Source: Streptomyces sp. NBC_00443
GTDB taxonomy: Bacteria; Actinomycetota; Actinomycetes; Streptomycetales; Streptomycetaceae
Length of the DNA stretch: 64,000 nucleotides
NCBI RefSeq assembly: GCF_036014175.1
Contig: NZ_CP107917.1
Span: forward strand, 496,001-560,000
Direction: 5' to 3'
This document shows positions 1-8,321 of this stretch, piece by piece (position 1 is the first letter of the stretch; each line of letters begins with the position of its first letter). Below the pieces are notes generated by a model that saw nothing but the letters and a program-made list of their open reading frames with translations, was not told the origin of the DNA and ran no database searches. The translations under genes were made by a program, and so were the position numbers.

Positions 1-1332
1 GGCGAGGATCGTCTGCGAGCAGTCGACCGTCGTGCGGCAGCCGTCCGTTCCGGGTTTCGGCGACTCGTAGTGGAAGAGCACCGGGCGGCCGAGGACCAGC
101 CAACTCCAGGGGCTGGACTCGTACTTGTGGAAGCTGTGCAGCCCCACGTTGAACTGATACACCCCGTATTCGTAGTGCCACAGGCTGCGCAGCGGAGCGG
201 GGATCCACGACCAGGTGCCACCACGCCCGTCGGCCCAGTGGCGCGCGTAGCCGTGGTCGGAGCGGAACCAGCCGGTCCAGGTGGCCACGTACGTCACCAC
301 GGCGACGGGGACAACGGACAGCACCGACCATCCGAGGTCCTTGCGCAGGACCGCCAGGTACGGGTGCCGCGCCCCTGCCACGCGGCGGGAGCCGACGTCC
401 CACAGCAGGGTCAGGACCATGAAGAAGGCGAGGAAGTACAGGCCGTTCCACTTGGTCGCGGCCGCGAGTCCCAGGAAGAATCCGGCCGCGAGCCGCCATG
501 GACGCAATCCCGTCCCGGCGTGGTCGCCGGTGTGCCGGTCCGGGCGCACATGGCCGTCCTCGCCGACCGGCAGTGCGGCCGCGAGTCGGGCCCGCGCGTG
601 GTCCCGGTCGATCAGGAGGCTCCCGAACGCGGCCAGGACGAAGAACATGACGATCAGGTCCAGCAGCGCCGTACGGCTCATCACGTAGTGCAGACCGTCG
701 ACGGCCAGCAGCGCGCCGGCCAGGCAGCCCAGCGCCGTCGAACGGAACAGGCGGCGGCCTATTCGGCACAGCATCAGCACCGACAGCGCGCCCAGGACCG
801 CCGTCATGAAGCGCCAGCCGAAGGGGCTCAGGCCGAACATCCACTCGCCGGCTGCTATCACCCACTTCCCCATCGGCGGGTGGGCGACGAAGGCGCCGGT
901 GTCGGAGAGCGGGATCACCTGGGGGTCCGCGAGTACCTGCGGGTCGGCGATCTTCCGGTCCGGCCACGTGCCCTCGTAGCCGAACTGCAGCACGGACCAG
1001 GCGTCCTTGGCGTAGAAGGTCTCGTCGAAGACGACGTCGCGTGGACGCCCGAGGTGCCAGAGGCGGATCGCTGCGGCCAGGGCGGCGACGAGTACCGGCC
1101 CCAGCCATTCGATCACCTTCGCGAGGGTGTGCGCGCGTGCCGGGCCGAGGCGCGTGAGGTACGGGGTACGGGTTGCGGGCTTGGGGAAGGGGGGAACGAG
1201 ACGTTCGCGGATGTCGGTCCGAGGGCGTCCGACGTATCCGAACCGGCGCAGACGGGCCTGCCAGTCATGGGGAGTTGTCGTCGGCGGGGTGCCGTCGAGG
1301 ACCTGGGCCCGCGACACGCTGCTACTCGTCAT
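1..1332 (-). CDS. pmt: Dolichyl-phosphate-mannose-type protein O-mannosyltransferase, C-terminus off window
   Basis: An open frame of 444 codons runs from the ATG at 1332 to the window edge, so the C-terminus is missing. It is a polytopic membrane protein. The N-terminal tail of about 70 residues is followed by a first membrane helix and then an acidic loop containing VFDETFYAKDAW, the Asp-Glu motif that GT39/Pmt enzymes use to act on a polyprenyl-phosphate-mannose donor. Many hydrophobic segments and HPPMGKW follow. The family O-mannosylates secreted and lipoprotein Ser/Thr residues at the outer face of the membrane during Sec export. It stands alone here. The downstream 170 bases towards 1500 hold nothing recognisable. 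The family assignment is firm; the acceptor proteins are unknown. Confidence 0.88.
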   Translation of the reverse strand, partial: MTSSSVSRAQVLDGTPPTTTPHDWQARLRRFGYVGRPRTDIRERLVPPFPKPATRTPYLTRLGPARAHTLAKVIEWLGPVLVAALAAAIRLWHLGRPRDVVFDETFYAKDAWSVLQFGYEGTWPDRKIADPQVLADPQVIPLSDTGAFVAHPPMGKWVIAAGEWMFGLSPFGWRFMTAVLGALSVLMLCRIGRRLFRSTALGCLAGALLAVDGLHYVMSRTALLDLIVMFFVLAAFGSLLIDRDHARARLAAALPVGEDGHVRPDRHTGDHAGTGLRPWRLAAGFFLGLAAATKWNGLYFLAFFMVLTLLWDVGSRRVAGARHPYLAVLRKDLGWSVLSVVPVAVVTYVATWTGWFRSDHGYARHWADGRGGTWSWIPAPLRSLWHYEYGVYQFNVGLHSFHKYESSPWSWLVLGRPVLFHYESPKPGTDGCRTTVDCSQTILA

Positions 1333-1500
1333 CGGATGACCTTAATCGGTCACCGGTCGTTGACGGTGCCCGTGCCGGTCCTGCCCGCGGGAACGGCATC
1401 GCCCGCAGGGAACCGAGCGGCGGCAGAGGTGCGCTCGGCTGCGTGGGAGCCTCCCGGCGCACAGGACGACGGCACCGGTGCGGAACGCCGCATCGACCGG

Positions 1501-1674
1501 TTATGCGGCGAAGTCCTCGTGCTTCCGGTCCAGTTGGCGTGCCGCGTCGGCCATCAGGGCCAGGTGAAGATTCTCCTGCCACAGGGCCGGGTGGCCCGGC
1601 GTGTGCCCGGGAGTGGACACGACCTGCCCGTCGCCATCGCCCAGGCGGAGCAGCTGCCCGGCCTGGAGCGGCAT
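1501..1674 (-). pseudogene. Metallo-beta-lactamase-fold hydrolase remnant
   Basis: A short frame (ATG 1674, upstream alternative 1806) encodes VVSTPGHTPGHPALW, which matches the HxxGH-type core of metallo-beta-lactamase-fold hydrolases. The usual N-terminal HxHxDH motif and the downstream GD metal ligand are absent. After the core the sequence passes straight into an unrelated-looking Lys/Asp/Glu-rich tail and stops. I read it as a deletion remnant rather than a functional enzyme. It overlaps the 3' end of the neighbouring reductase if the longer start is used, which also argues against a live gene. Confidence 0.35.
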
Positions 1675-1711
1675 GTCGACGGTGCGGCAGGGTTCGTCGC
1701 CAAGTCGCCGT

Positions 1712-2650
1712 TCATGGCGTGGTGTTGTCCACGGTGGGGCGTTGGTCAGCTCTGTGGTCCGGGGAACCGGCGAGAGCGGAGCGGTCCGTGCGGGCCTCCA
1801 GCGCATGCAGGACGGCCACCATGTCCTCGCCGCCGTGGCCCTGGACCACGGTTTCGCCGTACAGGGCGTGGCAGACGTCGAGGAGGGGCGACGCCACTTG
1901 GGCCTTGCGGGCGGCCCCGGCGATCAGCCGGTTGTTCTTGAGGACGTCCGCGGCTCCGGCCTGGACCGCGAAGTCCCGGGCCAGCAGCTTGGGCCCCTTC
2001 ACCCGGGAGACGGCGCTGGCCATCGGTCCCGCGTCCAGGACGTCGCGGAGCAGGCGTTGGTCGAGCCCGTGCCGGTCGGCGAAATGGAACGCCTCGGTCA
2101 GGCCGGTCACGAGGGTGATCAGGAACAGGTTGACCGAGAACTTCATCAGCAGGGCGCCCGGTACGCCGCCGCAGCCGAACGTCTCGCGGCACATGGGGGC
2201 GAGGACGGGGCGTACGGCCGCGACGGCGTCGTCGTCGCCCGCCAGCATCGCCACCAGGTCGCCCTGTTCGGCGGGGACGCGGGAGCCGGAGACCGGCGCC
2301 TCGACGTAGCGTCCGCCCGCGGCCCGGACGGCGTCCTGGAGGGCGGCCGAGTACTCCGGCGCGGTCGTGCCCATGTGGACGACGGTACGTCCGGCGATCT
2401 GCGCGGCGAAGTCCGGGGTGCCGCGCCCGAGGACCGTGTCCACGGCGGCCTCGTCGGCGAGCATGAGGATCACCGTCTCCGCCTGTGCGAAGACCTCGGC
2501 GGGGGTGTCCGCGATGTGGGCGCCGGCGGCGCGCAGGGGTTCGCTGCGGTCGCGGCTGCGGTTCCACACGACGAGGGGCGTTCCGGCGCGAGCCAGGTTG
2601 AGCGCCATGGGCTGTCCCATGACCCCGAGACCGATGAATCCCACGTACAC
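1712..2650 (-). CDS. NAD(P)-dependent beta-hydroxyacid dehydrogenase / imine-reductase-like oxidoreductase
   Basis: About 312 residues of the 3-hydroxyisobutyrate dehydrogenase superfamily. The Rossmann motif [13 protein letters not shown] is at the extreme N-terminus, the substrate loop reads [13 protein letters not shown], and the catalytic helix has [13 protein letters not shown] with the conserved Lys. The C-terminal all-alpha domain completes the family length. I chose the GTG at 2650. A longer frame begins at an ATG at 2683, but that codon lies inside an 18-bp operator palindrome. The gene is divergent from a TetR regulator with only about 100 bases between them, so it is very probably the regulator's target. 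The substrate (a beta-hydroxyacid or cyclic imine) cannot be told from sequence. Confidence 0.82.
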   Translation of the reverse strand: MYVGFIGLGVMGQPMALNLARAGTPLVVWNRSRDRSEPLRAAGAHIADTPAEVFAQAETVILMLADEAAVDTVLGRGTPDFAAQIAGRTVVHMGTTAPEYSAALQDAVRAAGGRYVEAPVSGSRVPAEQGDLVAMLAGDDDAVAAVRPVLAPMCRETFGCGGVPGALLMKFSVNLFLITLVTGLTEAFHFADRHGLDQRLLRDVLDAGPMASAVSRVKGPKLLARDFAVQAGAADVLKNNRLIAGAARKAQVASPLLDVCHALYGETVVQGHGGEDMVAVLHALEARTDRSALAGSPDHRADQRPTVDNTTP

Positions 2651-2667
2651 GATGCACCGCCCATTCT

Positions 2668-2713
2668 CTATGACCGTGGTCATAGTAACCCCACACTATG
2701 ACCACGGTCATAG
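2668..2713. promoter_or_regulatory. Twin 18-bp TetR-type operators
   Basis: Two 18-bp palindromes lie at 2668-2685 (CTATGACCGTGGTCATAG) and 2696-2713 (CTATGACCACGGTCATAG). They are reverse complements of each other, 28 bp centre to centre, in the gap between a reductase and a divergent TetR gene. Both half-sites are identical, CTATGACC. The size, symmetry and location fit a TetR dimer pair controlling both promoters. Binding is inferred. Confidence 0.8.
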
Positions 2714-2755
2714 AATGGACTCCGGATCATTGGTGAACGGTCGCTGGAGGTCGGG

Positions 2756-3352
2756 ATGGCAGTGTCCGAGCGAGGCCCGCGCGAGCGGATGGTCTTCAGC
2801 GCTGCCCAGCTCATCCGGCGTGACGGGGTCGCCGCCACGGGGATGCGTGAGGTCGCCGCACATGCCGGGGCACCGCGCGGCTCGCTGCAGCACTACTTCC
2901 CCGGCGGCAAGGAGCAGTTGGTCAACGAGGCGGTCGGCTGGGCGGGCCGGTATGCGGGCAATCGTGTCGCCCGTTTCCTTGCCGCGCTGGACGAGCCGAC
3001 GCCGAGCGGGCTGTTCGCGGAGATGGTCCGCCAGTGGACCGACGAGTACGAGGCCGCCGGGTACGCGGGCGGCTGCCCTGTCGCGGCCGCCACGGTGGAC
3101 TGGGCCGAGTCCACCGAGTCGACGCGGGAGGCGGTGGCCGCCGCGTTCGGAACCTGGACCGGGCCGGTGGCCGGCGCTCTGGCCGACATGGGTGTGCCGC
3201 AGGAGCGGGCCGGTGCGCTCGCCACGCTCATGATCAGCGCGCTGGAGGGGGCGATCCTCATGGCGCGGGCCGAGCGGGATGTCCGGGCGCTGACGACCGT
3301 GGCGCGGGAACTCGGCCCCCTCCTGGACGCCGCGGTGCACAAGACGGATTGA
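2756..3352 (+). CDS. TetR-family transcriptional regulator (LmrA/YxaF type)
   Basis: 198 residues. The N-terminal TetR helix-turn-helix covers about residues 10-55 (RERMVFSAAQLIRRDGV followed by GAPRGSLQHYFPGGKEQL). A C-terminal ligand domain of the LmrA/YxaF subtype follows, with the typical YAGGCPVAAATVD. A strong GGAGG ribosome site precedes the ATG. The gene is divergent from the reductase and sits next to two matched operators, so autoregulation plus repression of the reductase is the simplest model. The inducer is unknown. Confidence 0.87.
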   Translation: MAVSERGPRERMVFSAAQLIRRDGVAATGMREVAAHAGAPRGSLQHYFPGGKEQLVNEAVGWAGRYAGNRVARFLAALDEPTPSGLFAEMVRQWTDEYEAAGYAGGCPVAAATVDWAESTESTREAVAAAFGTWTGPVAGALADMGVPQERAGALATLMISALEGAILMARAERDVRALTTVARELGPLLDAAVHKTD

Positions 3353-3685
3353 CACGAACCGGCGCTCCTTGTTCCGGCAGGTCGTCGCGAAGCCTGCTCC
3401 CAGCGGGCGCCTACACATGCGCCCGCACATGCGCCCGGCCAGCAGCCGTCCGCGAGCAGGCGGGCGGCAGTCAGCGAGCCTGCCCCGGTCGGCTTGAGGC
3501 CATGGCCGTCGCAGCCTCGCCCCTGCGGGAAACACGCCCTTCATCCAAGGAGTCCTCAGGGGAAACGACTCCTGCCTAACGTTCCTGCCTCGCCGACGTT
3601 CGTCACGCGGGACACCACTCCCTCGCACCGCTCCCGGACCGAGGCCCCCCACGGCAGTCCCCAACCCGCAGCAAGGAGGCGTGGC
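3353..3685. other. 333-base leader region with hairpin ahead of NCS1 transporter
   Basis: No gene is seen here. The stretch contains a tandem of ACATGCGCCCGC-like units around 3413-3440. It also has a clean stem-loop with a 7-bp stem (3548-3554 pairing with 3567-3573) and a 12-base loop, about 110 bases before the transporter start. The hairpin could belong to a leader RNA. I could not match it to a known riboswitch consensus by eye. Confidence 0.35.
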
Positions 3686-5359
3686 GTGAGCACGGAGCCA
3701 CGACTGGCAGAAGTCACCGAGCCCGGACCCGAGCAGCAGGCGTCGCCGGGTACCGACCAGGCCGCCAAGGAGACCCTCGAGGACTACACCCTCCGTTTCG
3801 CACCGCGCAGTTACCGGCGCTGGACCCCGATGGTCGTGGCGACCACCGCACTCGGCGGCATCGCCTACATGGCCGACTTCTCCATCGGCGCCGGCATCGG
3901 CCTGGCCCACGGCACCGGAAACGCGCTGCTCGCGATCCTCGTAGCGGCCGTGGTCATCTTCGTGACCGGCTTCCCGCTGGCCTACTACGGCGCCCGCTAC
4001 AACATCGACCTGGACCTCATCACCCGGGGTTCCGGCTTCGGGTACTTCGGTTCGGTCCTCACCAGCGTCATCTTCGCCAGCTTCACCTTCATCTTCTTCG
4101 CCCTCGAGGGCTCGATCATGGCCCAGGGCCTCAAGCTCGGCCTCGGACTGCCGCTGTGGCTGGGCTACTTGGTGTCCACGCTGATGGTGATCCCGCTGGT
4201 GATCTACGGGATGACGGCGCTGAGCAAACTCCAGGTGTGGACCACGCCGATCTGGCTGCTGCTGATGGTCGCCCCGCTGGTCTACCTGGTCGCCACCGAC
4301 CCGGGGACCGTCGACCGGTTCCTCGCCTACGCCGGCACCGACGGCGAGGGCGGCGTCAACACCGCCGCCGTACTGCTGGGCGCGGGTGTGTGTCTCTCGC
4401 TGATCGCGCAGATCGGCGAGCAGATCGACTATCTGCGCTTCATGCCGCCCAAGACCGAGGCGAACAAGCGGGCCTGGTGGACGGCCGTGGTGATGGCCGG
4501 TCCCGGCTGGGTCGTGCTGGGCGCGCTGAAGCAGGCCATCGGCGTCTTCCTCGCCGTCTACATTCTCGCCGAGGTCGGTCCCACCGCCGCGCCCGAGCCG
4601 ATCCAGCAGTTCAAGGGCGCCTTCGACGCGATGATGCCGTCCTGGCTCGTGGTCCCGCTGGCCGTGGTCCTCGTAGTGATCAGCCAGATCAAGATCAACG
4701 TGACGAACGCCTACTCCGGCTCCCTCGCCTGGACCAACTCCTTCACCCGCGTCACGAAGCGCTACCCGGGCCGAATGATCTTCGTCCTGGTCAACCTCGC
4801 CTTCGCGCTCGCGCTGATGGAGGCGGACATGTTCAGCTTCCTCAACAGCATTCTGGGCTTCTACTCGAACTGCGCGATCGCCTGGGTCGTCACCGTCGCC
4901 ACCGACATCGGCGTCAACAAGTACCTCCTGAAACTCTCCCCGCACGCCCCCGAGTTCCGCCGCGGCATGCTCTACGCCGTGAACCCGGTCGGCGTCGTCG
5001 CCTTCACCGCCGCCTCCGCGCTCTCGATCGCCCTGTACTTCCACGCGCTGGGCGACACCCTCCAGCCGTACTCCCCCGTCGCCGCCGCTGTCATCGCCTT
5101 CGTCCTCACCCCGCTGATGGCCGTGGCCACCAAGGGCAAGTACTACCTGCGCCGCGCCGACGACGGCATCACCGAACCGACCCTGGACGCGGACGGCAAC
5201 CCCAGCGGCGTGACGTACGAGTGCCATGTGTGCCGACAGCAGTTCGAGCGCCCCGACGTGGCCGCTTGCCGGACCCACGACGCCGTCGTCTGCTCGCTGT
5301 GCCTGAGCACCGACAAGGTCGGCGACCACGTGCTGCCTGCGACACCCGCCATCCCCTGA
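3686..5359 (+). CDS. NCS1-family nucleobase/thiamine-type permease with Cys-rich C-terminal tail
   Basis: 557 residues from the GTG at 3686, which is preceded by AAGGAGG at 3673-3679; an upstream extension to 3494 has no ribosome site. The N-terminal soluble part (EDYTLRFAPRSYRRWTP) and about 12 membrane helices match the cytosine/purine/uracil/thiamine/allantoin permease family, which imports nucleobase-like compounds by ion coupling. Beyond the last helix there is a cytosolic tail of about 50 residues with five Cys (about 513, 516, 528, 536, 539) plus His in a CxxC...CxxC layout, which suggests a small zinc-binding module not normal for NCS1 carriers. A strong terminator follows directly. 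The substrate is not predictable. Confidence 0.85.
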   Translation: MSTEPRLAEVTEPGPEQQASPGTDQAAKETLEDYTLRFAPRSYRRWTPMVVATTALGGIAYMADFSIGAGIGLAHGTGNALLAILVAAVVIFVTGFPLAYYGARYNIDLDLITRGSGFGYFGSVLTSVIFASFTFIFFALEGSIMAQGLKLGLGLPLWLGYLVSTLMVIPLVIYGMTALSKLQVWTTPIWLLLMVAPLVYLVATDPGTVDRFLAYAGTDGEGGVNTAAVLLGAGVCLSLIAQIGEQIDYLRFMPPKTEANKRAWWTAVVMAGPGWVVLGALKQAIGVFLAVYILAEVGPTAAPEPIQQFKGAFDAMMPSWLVVPLAVVLVVISQIKINVTNAYSGSLAWTNSFTRVTKRYPGRMIFVLVNLAFALALMEADMFSFLNSILGFYSNCAIAWVVTVATDIGVNKYLLKLSPHAPEFRRGMLYAVNPVGVVAFTAASALSIALYFHALGDTLQPYSPVAAAVIAFVLTPLMAVATKGKYYLRRADDGITEPTLDADGNPSGVTYECHVCRQQFERPDVAACRTHDAVVCSLCLSTDKVGDHVLPATPAIP

Positions 5360-5372
5360 CACCCGGCAACCT

Positions 5373-5410
5373 GAGGGCTCCCGTAGGGCACGTGCCCTGC
5401 GGGAGCCCTC
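5373..5410 (+). terminator. Long intrinsic terminator hairpin
   Basis: GAGGGCTCCCG at 5373-5383 pairs with CGGGAGCCCTC at 5400-5410. The inner part, AGGGCACGTGCCCT, is itself self-complementary, so nearly the whole 38 bases folds. It lies 14 bases after the transporter stop. There is no T-tract, as is usual for Streptomyces terminators. Confidence 0.85.
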
Positions 5411-5465
5411 CGTCATGCCGTCCGCCGTGCACGCAGACCCCGGGTACACGACACCCGGGCCCTTA

Positions 5466-5482
5466 TTGCATACTCATCGCAA
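5466..5482. promoter_or_regulatory. Nur-like box 1
   Basis: TTGCATACTCATCGCAA is a 17-bp inverted repeat of the form TTGCat-N5-tcGCAA, inside a wider TTATTGC...GCAATAA arrangement (5463-5485). This matches the published Nur (nickel uptake regulator) consensus tTGCaa-N5-ttGCAA of Streptomyces. It lies about 270 bases upstream of a nickel/peptide-type ABC operon. Confidence 0.65.
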
Positions 5483-5514
5483 TAACGAGATGGACGCAGA
5501 GGGGGCAGGGTCGC

Positions 5515-5565
5515 ATGGGGGCTTCGGACCACCGCCATACCCAGGGCGCCGCCCTGCCCTTATGA
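5515..5565 (+). CDS. Possible 16-codon leader ORF with His ligands and a TTA codon
   Basis: ATG at 5515 is preceded by a GGGGGCAGGG ribosome site and encodes MGASDHRHTQGAALPL, ending in a TTA codon and TGA. It lies between the two Nur-like boxes, upstream of the ABC operon. The Asp-His-Arg-His cluster and the rare leucine codon are notable, but so short an ORF could be chance. A second short frame starts at 5562, overlapping the stop. Confidence 0.2.
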   Translation: MGASDHRHTQGAALPL

Positions 5566-5683
5566 CCACCCCGCAACTCCGCCTGCCCACCGGCGAGATA
5601 CTCCCGCGCCCGTGGATTCCTCGCCGGTCACGCCCGCCGATCCGCGGCGGAGTGATGCGGGGTGCGCCTGGGTAGCCCTCCTA

Positions 5684-5700
5684 TCGCATTTGATGTGCAA
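5684..5700. promoter_or_regulatory. Nur-like box 2
   Basis: TCGCATTTGATGTGCAA matches the Nur consensus layout (cGCat-N5-gtGCAA) with one more mismatch than box 1. It ends 33 bases before the start codon of the substrate-binding protein, where a repressor would block a proximal promoter. Confidence 0.5.
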
Positions 5701-5733
5701 CAACTCTTCACAAGCAACAAGGGTGTGACGCTC

Positions 5734-7323
5734 ATGACGACCCGTCGAATACGTAGTGCTGCCGTGACGGCGGCGGCGATGGTGGCCGGGGTCGCCGCCT
5801 GCTCCGCACCCAGCAGTGGCGGCAGCGCCGGCAAGGCCGCCGACTCCGTCGTCATCGGGGTGGCCTCCGAGCCGGACACCCTCAGTCCGCTGCTCGGCTA
5901 CGGCAAGGACGGCAACTCGAAGCTCTTCGACGGACTGCTCGTCCGCGATGCCGACCTGAAGCTCAGACCCGCCCTCGCGAAGGCGCTCCCCGAGATCGGG
6001 GCCGACGGCCTCACCTACACGTACACCCTGCGCGACGGCGTGAAGTTCAGCGACGGGGAGCCGCTGACGGCCGACGACGTGGTCTTCACGTACCGGACGA
6101 TCCTGGACGGGAAGACCAACAACACGGCCCGCAGCGAACTGGACGCCGTCAAGGACGTGCGGGCGAGCGGTGACGGCAAGGTCGTCTTCACGCTGAAGTA
6201 CCCGTACGCGCCGTTCGCCGGGCGCACGGTCCTGCCCATCGTCCCCGAGCACGTCGCGGGCGAGCAGGACCCCAACACCGGCTCCTTCAACCTCAAGCCC
6301 GTCGGCACAGGCCCGTACGTCCTGTCCGCCTGGAGCAAGGGCGAGAAGCTCACCTTCAAGGCCAATCCGGACTACTGGGGCGGCGCGCCGAAGGTGAAGA
6401 CGTTCACCATGGCGGTCATCGCCGACGACAACGTGCGCGCCACGCGGCTGCGCTCCGGCGACCTGGACGGCGCGGTCCTGCCGCCCAACCTCGCCGCCAC
6501 CTTCAAGAACGACGACGGCTCGAAGTCGTACGAGGCGAGGTCCTACGACTTCCGCACCGTCACCCTCCCGACCGCCGGCAAGGTCACCGGCGACCGTGCG
6601 ATCCGGCAGGCGCTGGATGCCGCCGTGGACCGCGAGGCCATGGTCGACAAGATCCTCGACGGTGCGGGTACACCGGCGTACGGGCCGCTGCCCGTCGACG
6701 ATCCCGCGTTCGCCAAGGGCATCGAGCGTGAGCAGGACCTGGACAAGGCCGAGCGGATTCTGGACGCGGCGGGCTGGAAGGCAGGCAAGGACGGCGTCCG
6801 CGCCAAGGGCGGGCAGCAGGCCGCGTTCACGCTGCTCTACCCGTCCGGCGACAAGGTCCGCCAGGACCACGCCCTCGCCTACGCCTCCGACGTCAAGAAG
6901 GCCGGCATCAAGGTGACGGTGGAGAGCGCCACCTGGGAGGTCATCGAACCGCGGATGAAGGACACCGCGGTCCTCGCGGGCTTCGGCAGCACCGGCGACC
7001 CCGACTTCGGCCTCTACACCCTGCTGCACTCCTCCCTCGCCGGTGACGGCTTCAACAACATGGCCCGCTACGACAATCCGGCCGTGGACAAGGCCCTCGA
7101 CACCGGCCGCCGCACCCAGGCCCCGGCCAAGCGGAAGGCCGCGTACGAGGCCGTCCAGCGCGAGCTCGTGAAGAACCCCGGCTACACGTTCCTCACCCAC
7201 ATCGACCACCTCTATGTGCTCGCCGACCGCTGGGACGGGCTGACCACGCAGCTCGAACCGCACGAGCACGGCTTCGCCAGCGGCCCCTGGTGGAACATCG
7301 AGGACTGGCAGCCGAAGAAGTGA
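5734..7323 (+). CDS. nikA: Nickel/peptide-type ABC transporter substrate-binding lipoprotein
   Basis: 529 residues from ATG 5734 (AAGGG ribosome site 10 bases upstream; GTG 5725 is an alternative). The signal peptide has a lipobox, GVAAC, at about residue 22. The mature part is a class-C (SBP_bac_5) binding protein: SEPDTLSPLLGY opening strand, LRDGVKFSDGEPLTADDVVFTY, and FKANPDYWGGAP are family hallmarks. It is tethered outside the membrane and delivers substrate to the two permeases that follow with overlapping stop/start. Nickel is proposed because of the Nur-like boxes upstream and the five-gene nikABCDE order; oligopeptide or another metal chelate remains possible. Confidence 0.75.
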   Translation: MTTRRIRSAAVTAAAMVAGVAACSAPSSGGSAGKAADSVVIGVASEPDTLSPLLGYGKDGNSKLFDGLLVRDADLKLRPALAKALPEIGADGLTYTYTLRDGVKFSDGEPLTADDVVFTYRTILDGKTNNTARSELDAVKDVRASGDGKVVFTLKYPYAPFAGRTVLPIVPEHVAGEQDPNTGSFNLKPVGTGPYVLSAWSKGEKLTFKANPDYWGGAPKVKTFTMAVIADDNVRATRLRSGDLDGAVLPPNLAATFKNDDGSKSYEARSYDFRTVTLPTAGKVTGDRAIRQALDAAVDREAMVDKILDGAGTPAYGPLPVDDPAFAKGIEREQDLDKAERILDAAGWKAGKDGVRAKGGQQAAFTLLYPSGDKVRQDHALAYASDVKKAGIKVTVESATWEVIEPRMKDTAVLAGFGSTGDPDFGLYTLLHSSLAGDGFNNMARYDNPAVDKALDTGRRTQAPAKRKAAYEAVQRELVKNPGYTFLTHIDHLYVLADRWDGLTTQLEPHEHGFASGPWWNIEDWQPKK

Positions 7324-8321
7324 GCATCAGGTCCCTGCCCTGGGGAGCGATGGCACGCCTGGCGGGACGGCGGACCCTGCTGTTCGCCGTCCCCGTCCTC
7401 ATGGTCGTCACGTTCGGCGTGTTCGCCATCGCCGCCGCCTCCCCCTTCGACCCCGTCAAGGCGTACGCCGGCACGGCCGCCCTCGGTGCCGACCAGGAGA
7501 CCCTGGACCGGCTGCGGGACAACCTCGGCGTCGACCAGCCCTTCACCGCCCGCTGGTGGCACTGGCTGACCTCCGCCCTCAGCGGCGACCTGGGGCACTC
7601 CAGCGTGCTGCGCCAGCCCGTGGCGCAGGTGATCGGTGAGCGCCTGGTGTGGTCGACGCTGCTGTGCACGGTCGCGTTCGTCGCCGCGGTGCTGACCGGC
7701 ACGCTCCTCGGCGTACTGGCCGCCCGGCGCCCGGGCTCCATGCTGGACCGGGCCGTCAGCTCGCTCGCGTACACCCTGGAAGCGGCACCGGTCTTCTGGA
7801 TCGCGCTGCTCGCCGTCTGGCTGTTCGCCCTCCAGTTGGACGTCCTCCCGGCCGGCGGCCTCACGGACACCGCCAGCGAACAGGTCACCCCGGGGCAGGT
7901 GGCGAGCCATCTGATGCTGCCCGCCGGGGTGCTCGCCGTCTCCCAACTCCCTTGGTTCACCCTGTACGTACGGCAGGGGGTCGGCGACGCCCTTGCGGAG
8001 GATCCCGTACGGGGCGCCCGGGCCAGGGGTCTGAGCGAGAGCACCGTCCTGCTCGGCCACGCGCTGCGCTCCGGCCTCCTGCCGGTCCTCACGCTGATCG
8101 GCTCCCGCGTTCCCGAACTGATCACGGGCGCGCTGCTCGTGGAGACCGTCTTCAGCTGGCCGGGCATCGCCGCGGCCACCGTCGAGGCGGCCACCGCCGT
8201 CGACTTCCCCCTGCTCGCGGCCCTCACGACGCTGGCTGCCGCCGCCGTCCTGGTCGGCAACCTGCTCGCCGACCTCCTCTACGGACTGTTCGACCCGAGG
8301 GTGAAGCTCAGTGAAATGTGA
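7320..8321 (+). CDS. nikB: ABC transporter permease (NikB/DppB type)
   Basis: 333 residues from a GTG that overlaps the preceding stop by four bases. Six membrane helices are apparent, with an N-terminal helix, a long periplasmic loop containing the typical LGVDQPFTARWWHWL-like stretch, and the cytoplasmic coupling loop GDALAEDPVRGARARGLSE (the EAA motif) that docks the ATPase. It forms the channel with the next permease. The tight overlaps on both sides indicate translational coupling in one operon. Confidence 0.85.
   Translation: MSIRSLPWGAMARLAGRRTLLFAVPVLMVVTFGVFAIAAASPFDPVKAYAGTAALGADQETLDRLRDNLGVDQPFTARWWHWLTSALSGDLGHSSVLRQPVAQVIGERLVWSTLLCTVAFVAAVLTGTLLGVLAARRPGSMLDRAVSSLAYTLEAAPVFWIALLAVWLFALQLDVLPAGGLTDTASEQVTPGQVASHLMLPAGVLAVSQLPWFTLYVRQGVGDALAEDPVRGARARGLSESTVLLGHALRSGLLPVLTLIGSRVPELITGALLVETVFSWPGIAAATVEAATAVDFPLLAALTTLAAAAVLVGNLLADLLYGLFDPRVKLSEM

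Noticed and set aside
70..1941. A 623-codon plus-strand frame at the window start
   Set aside because: It is the antisense shadow of the Pmt gene; no recognisable segment.
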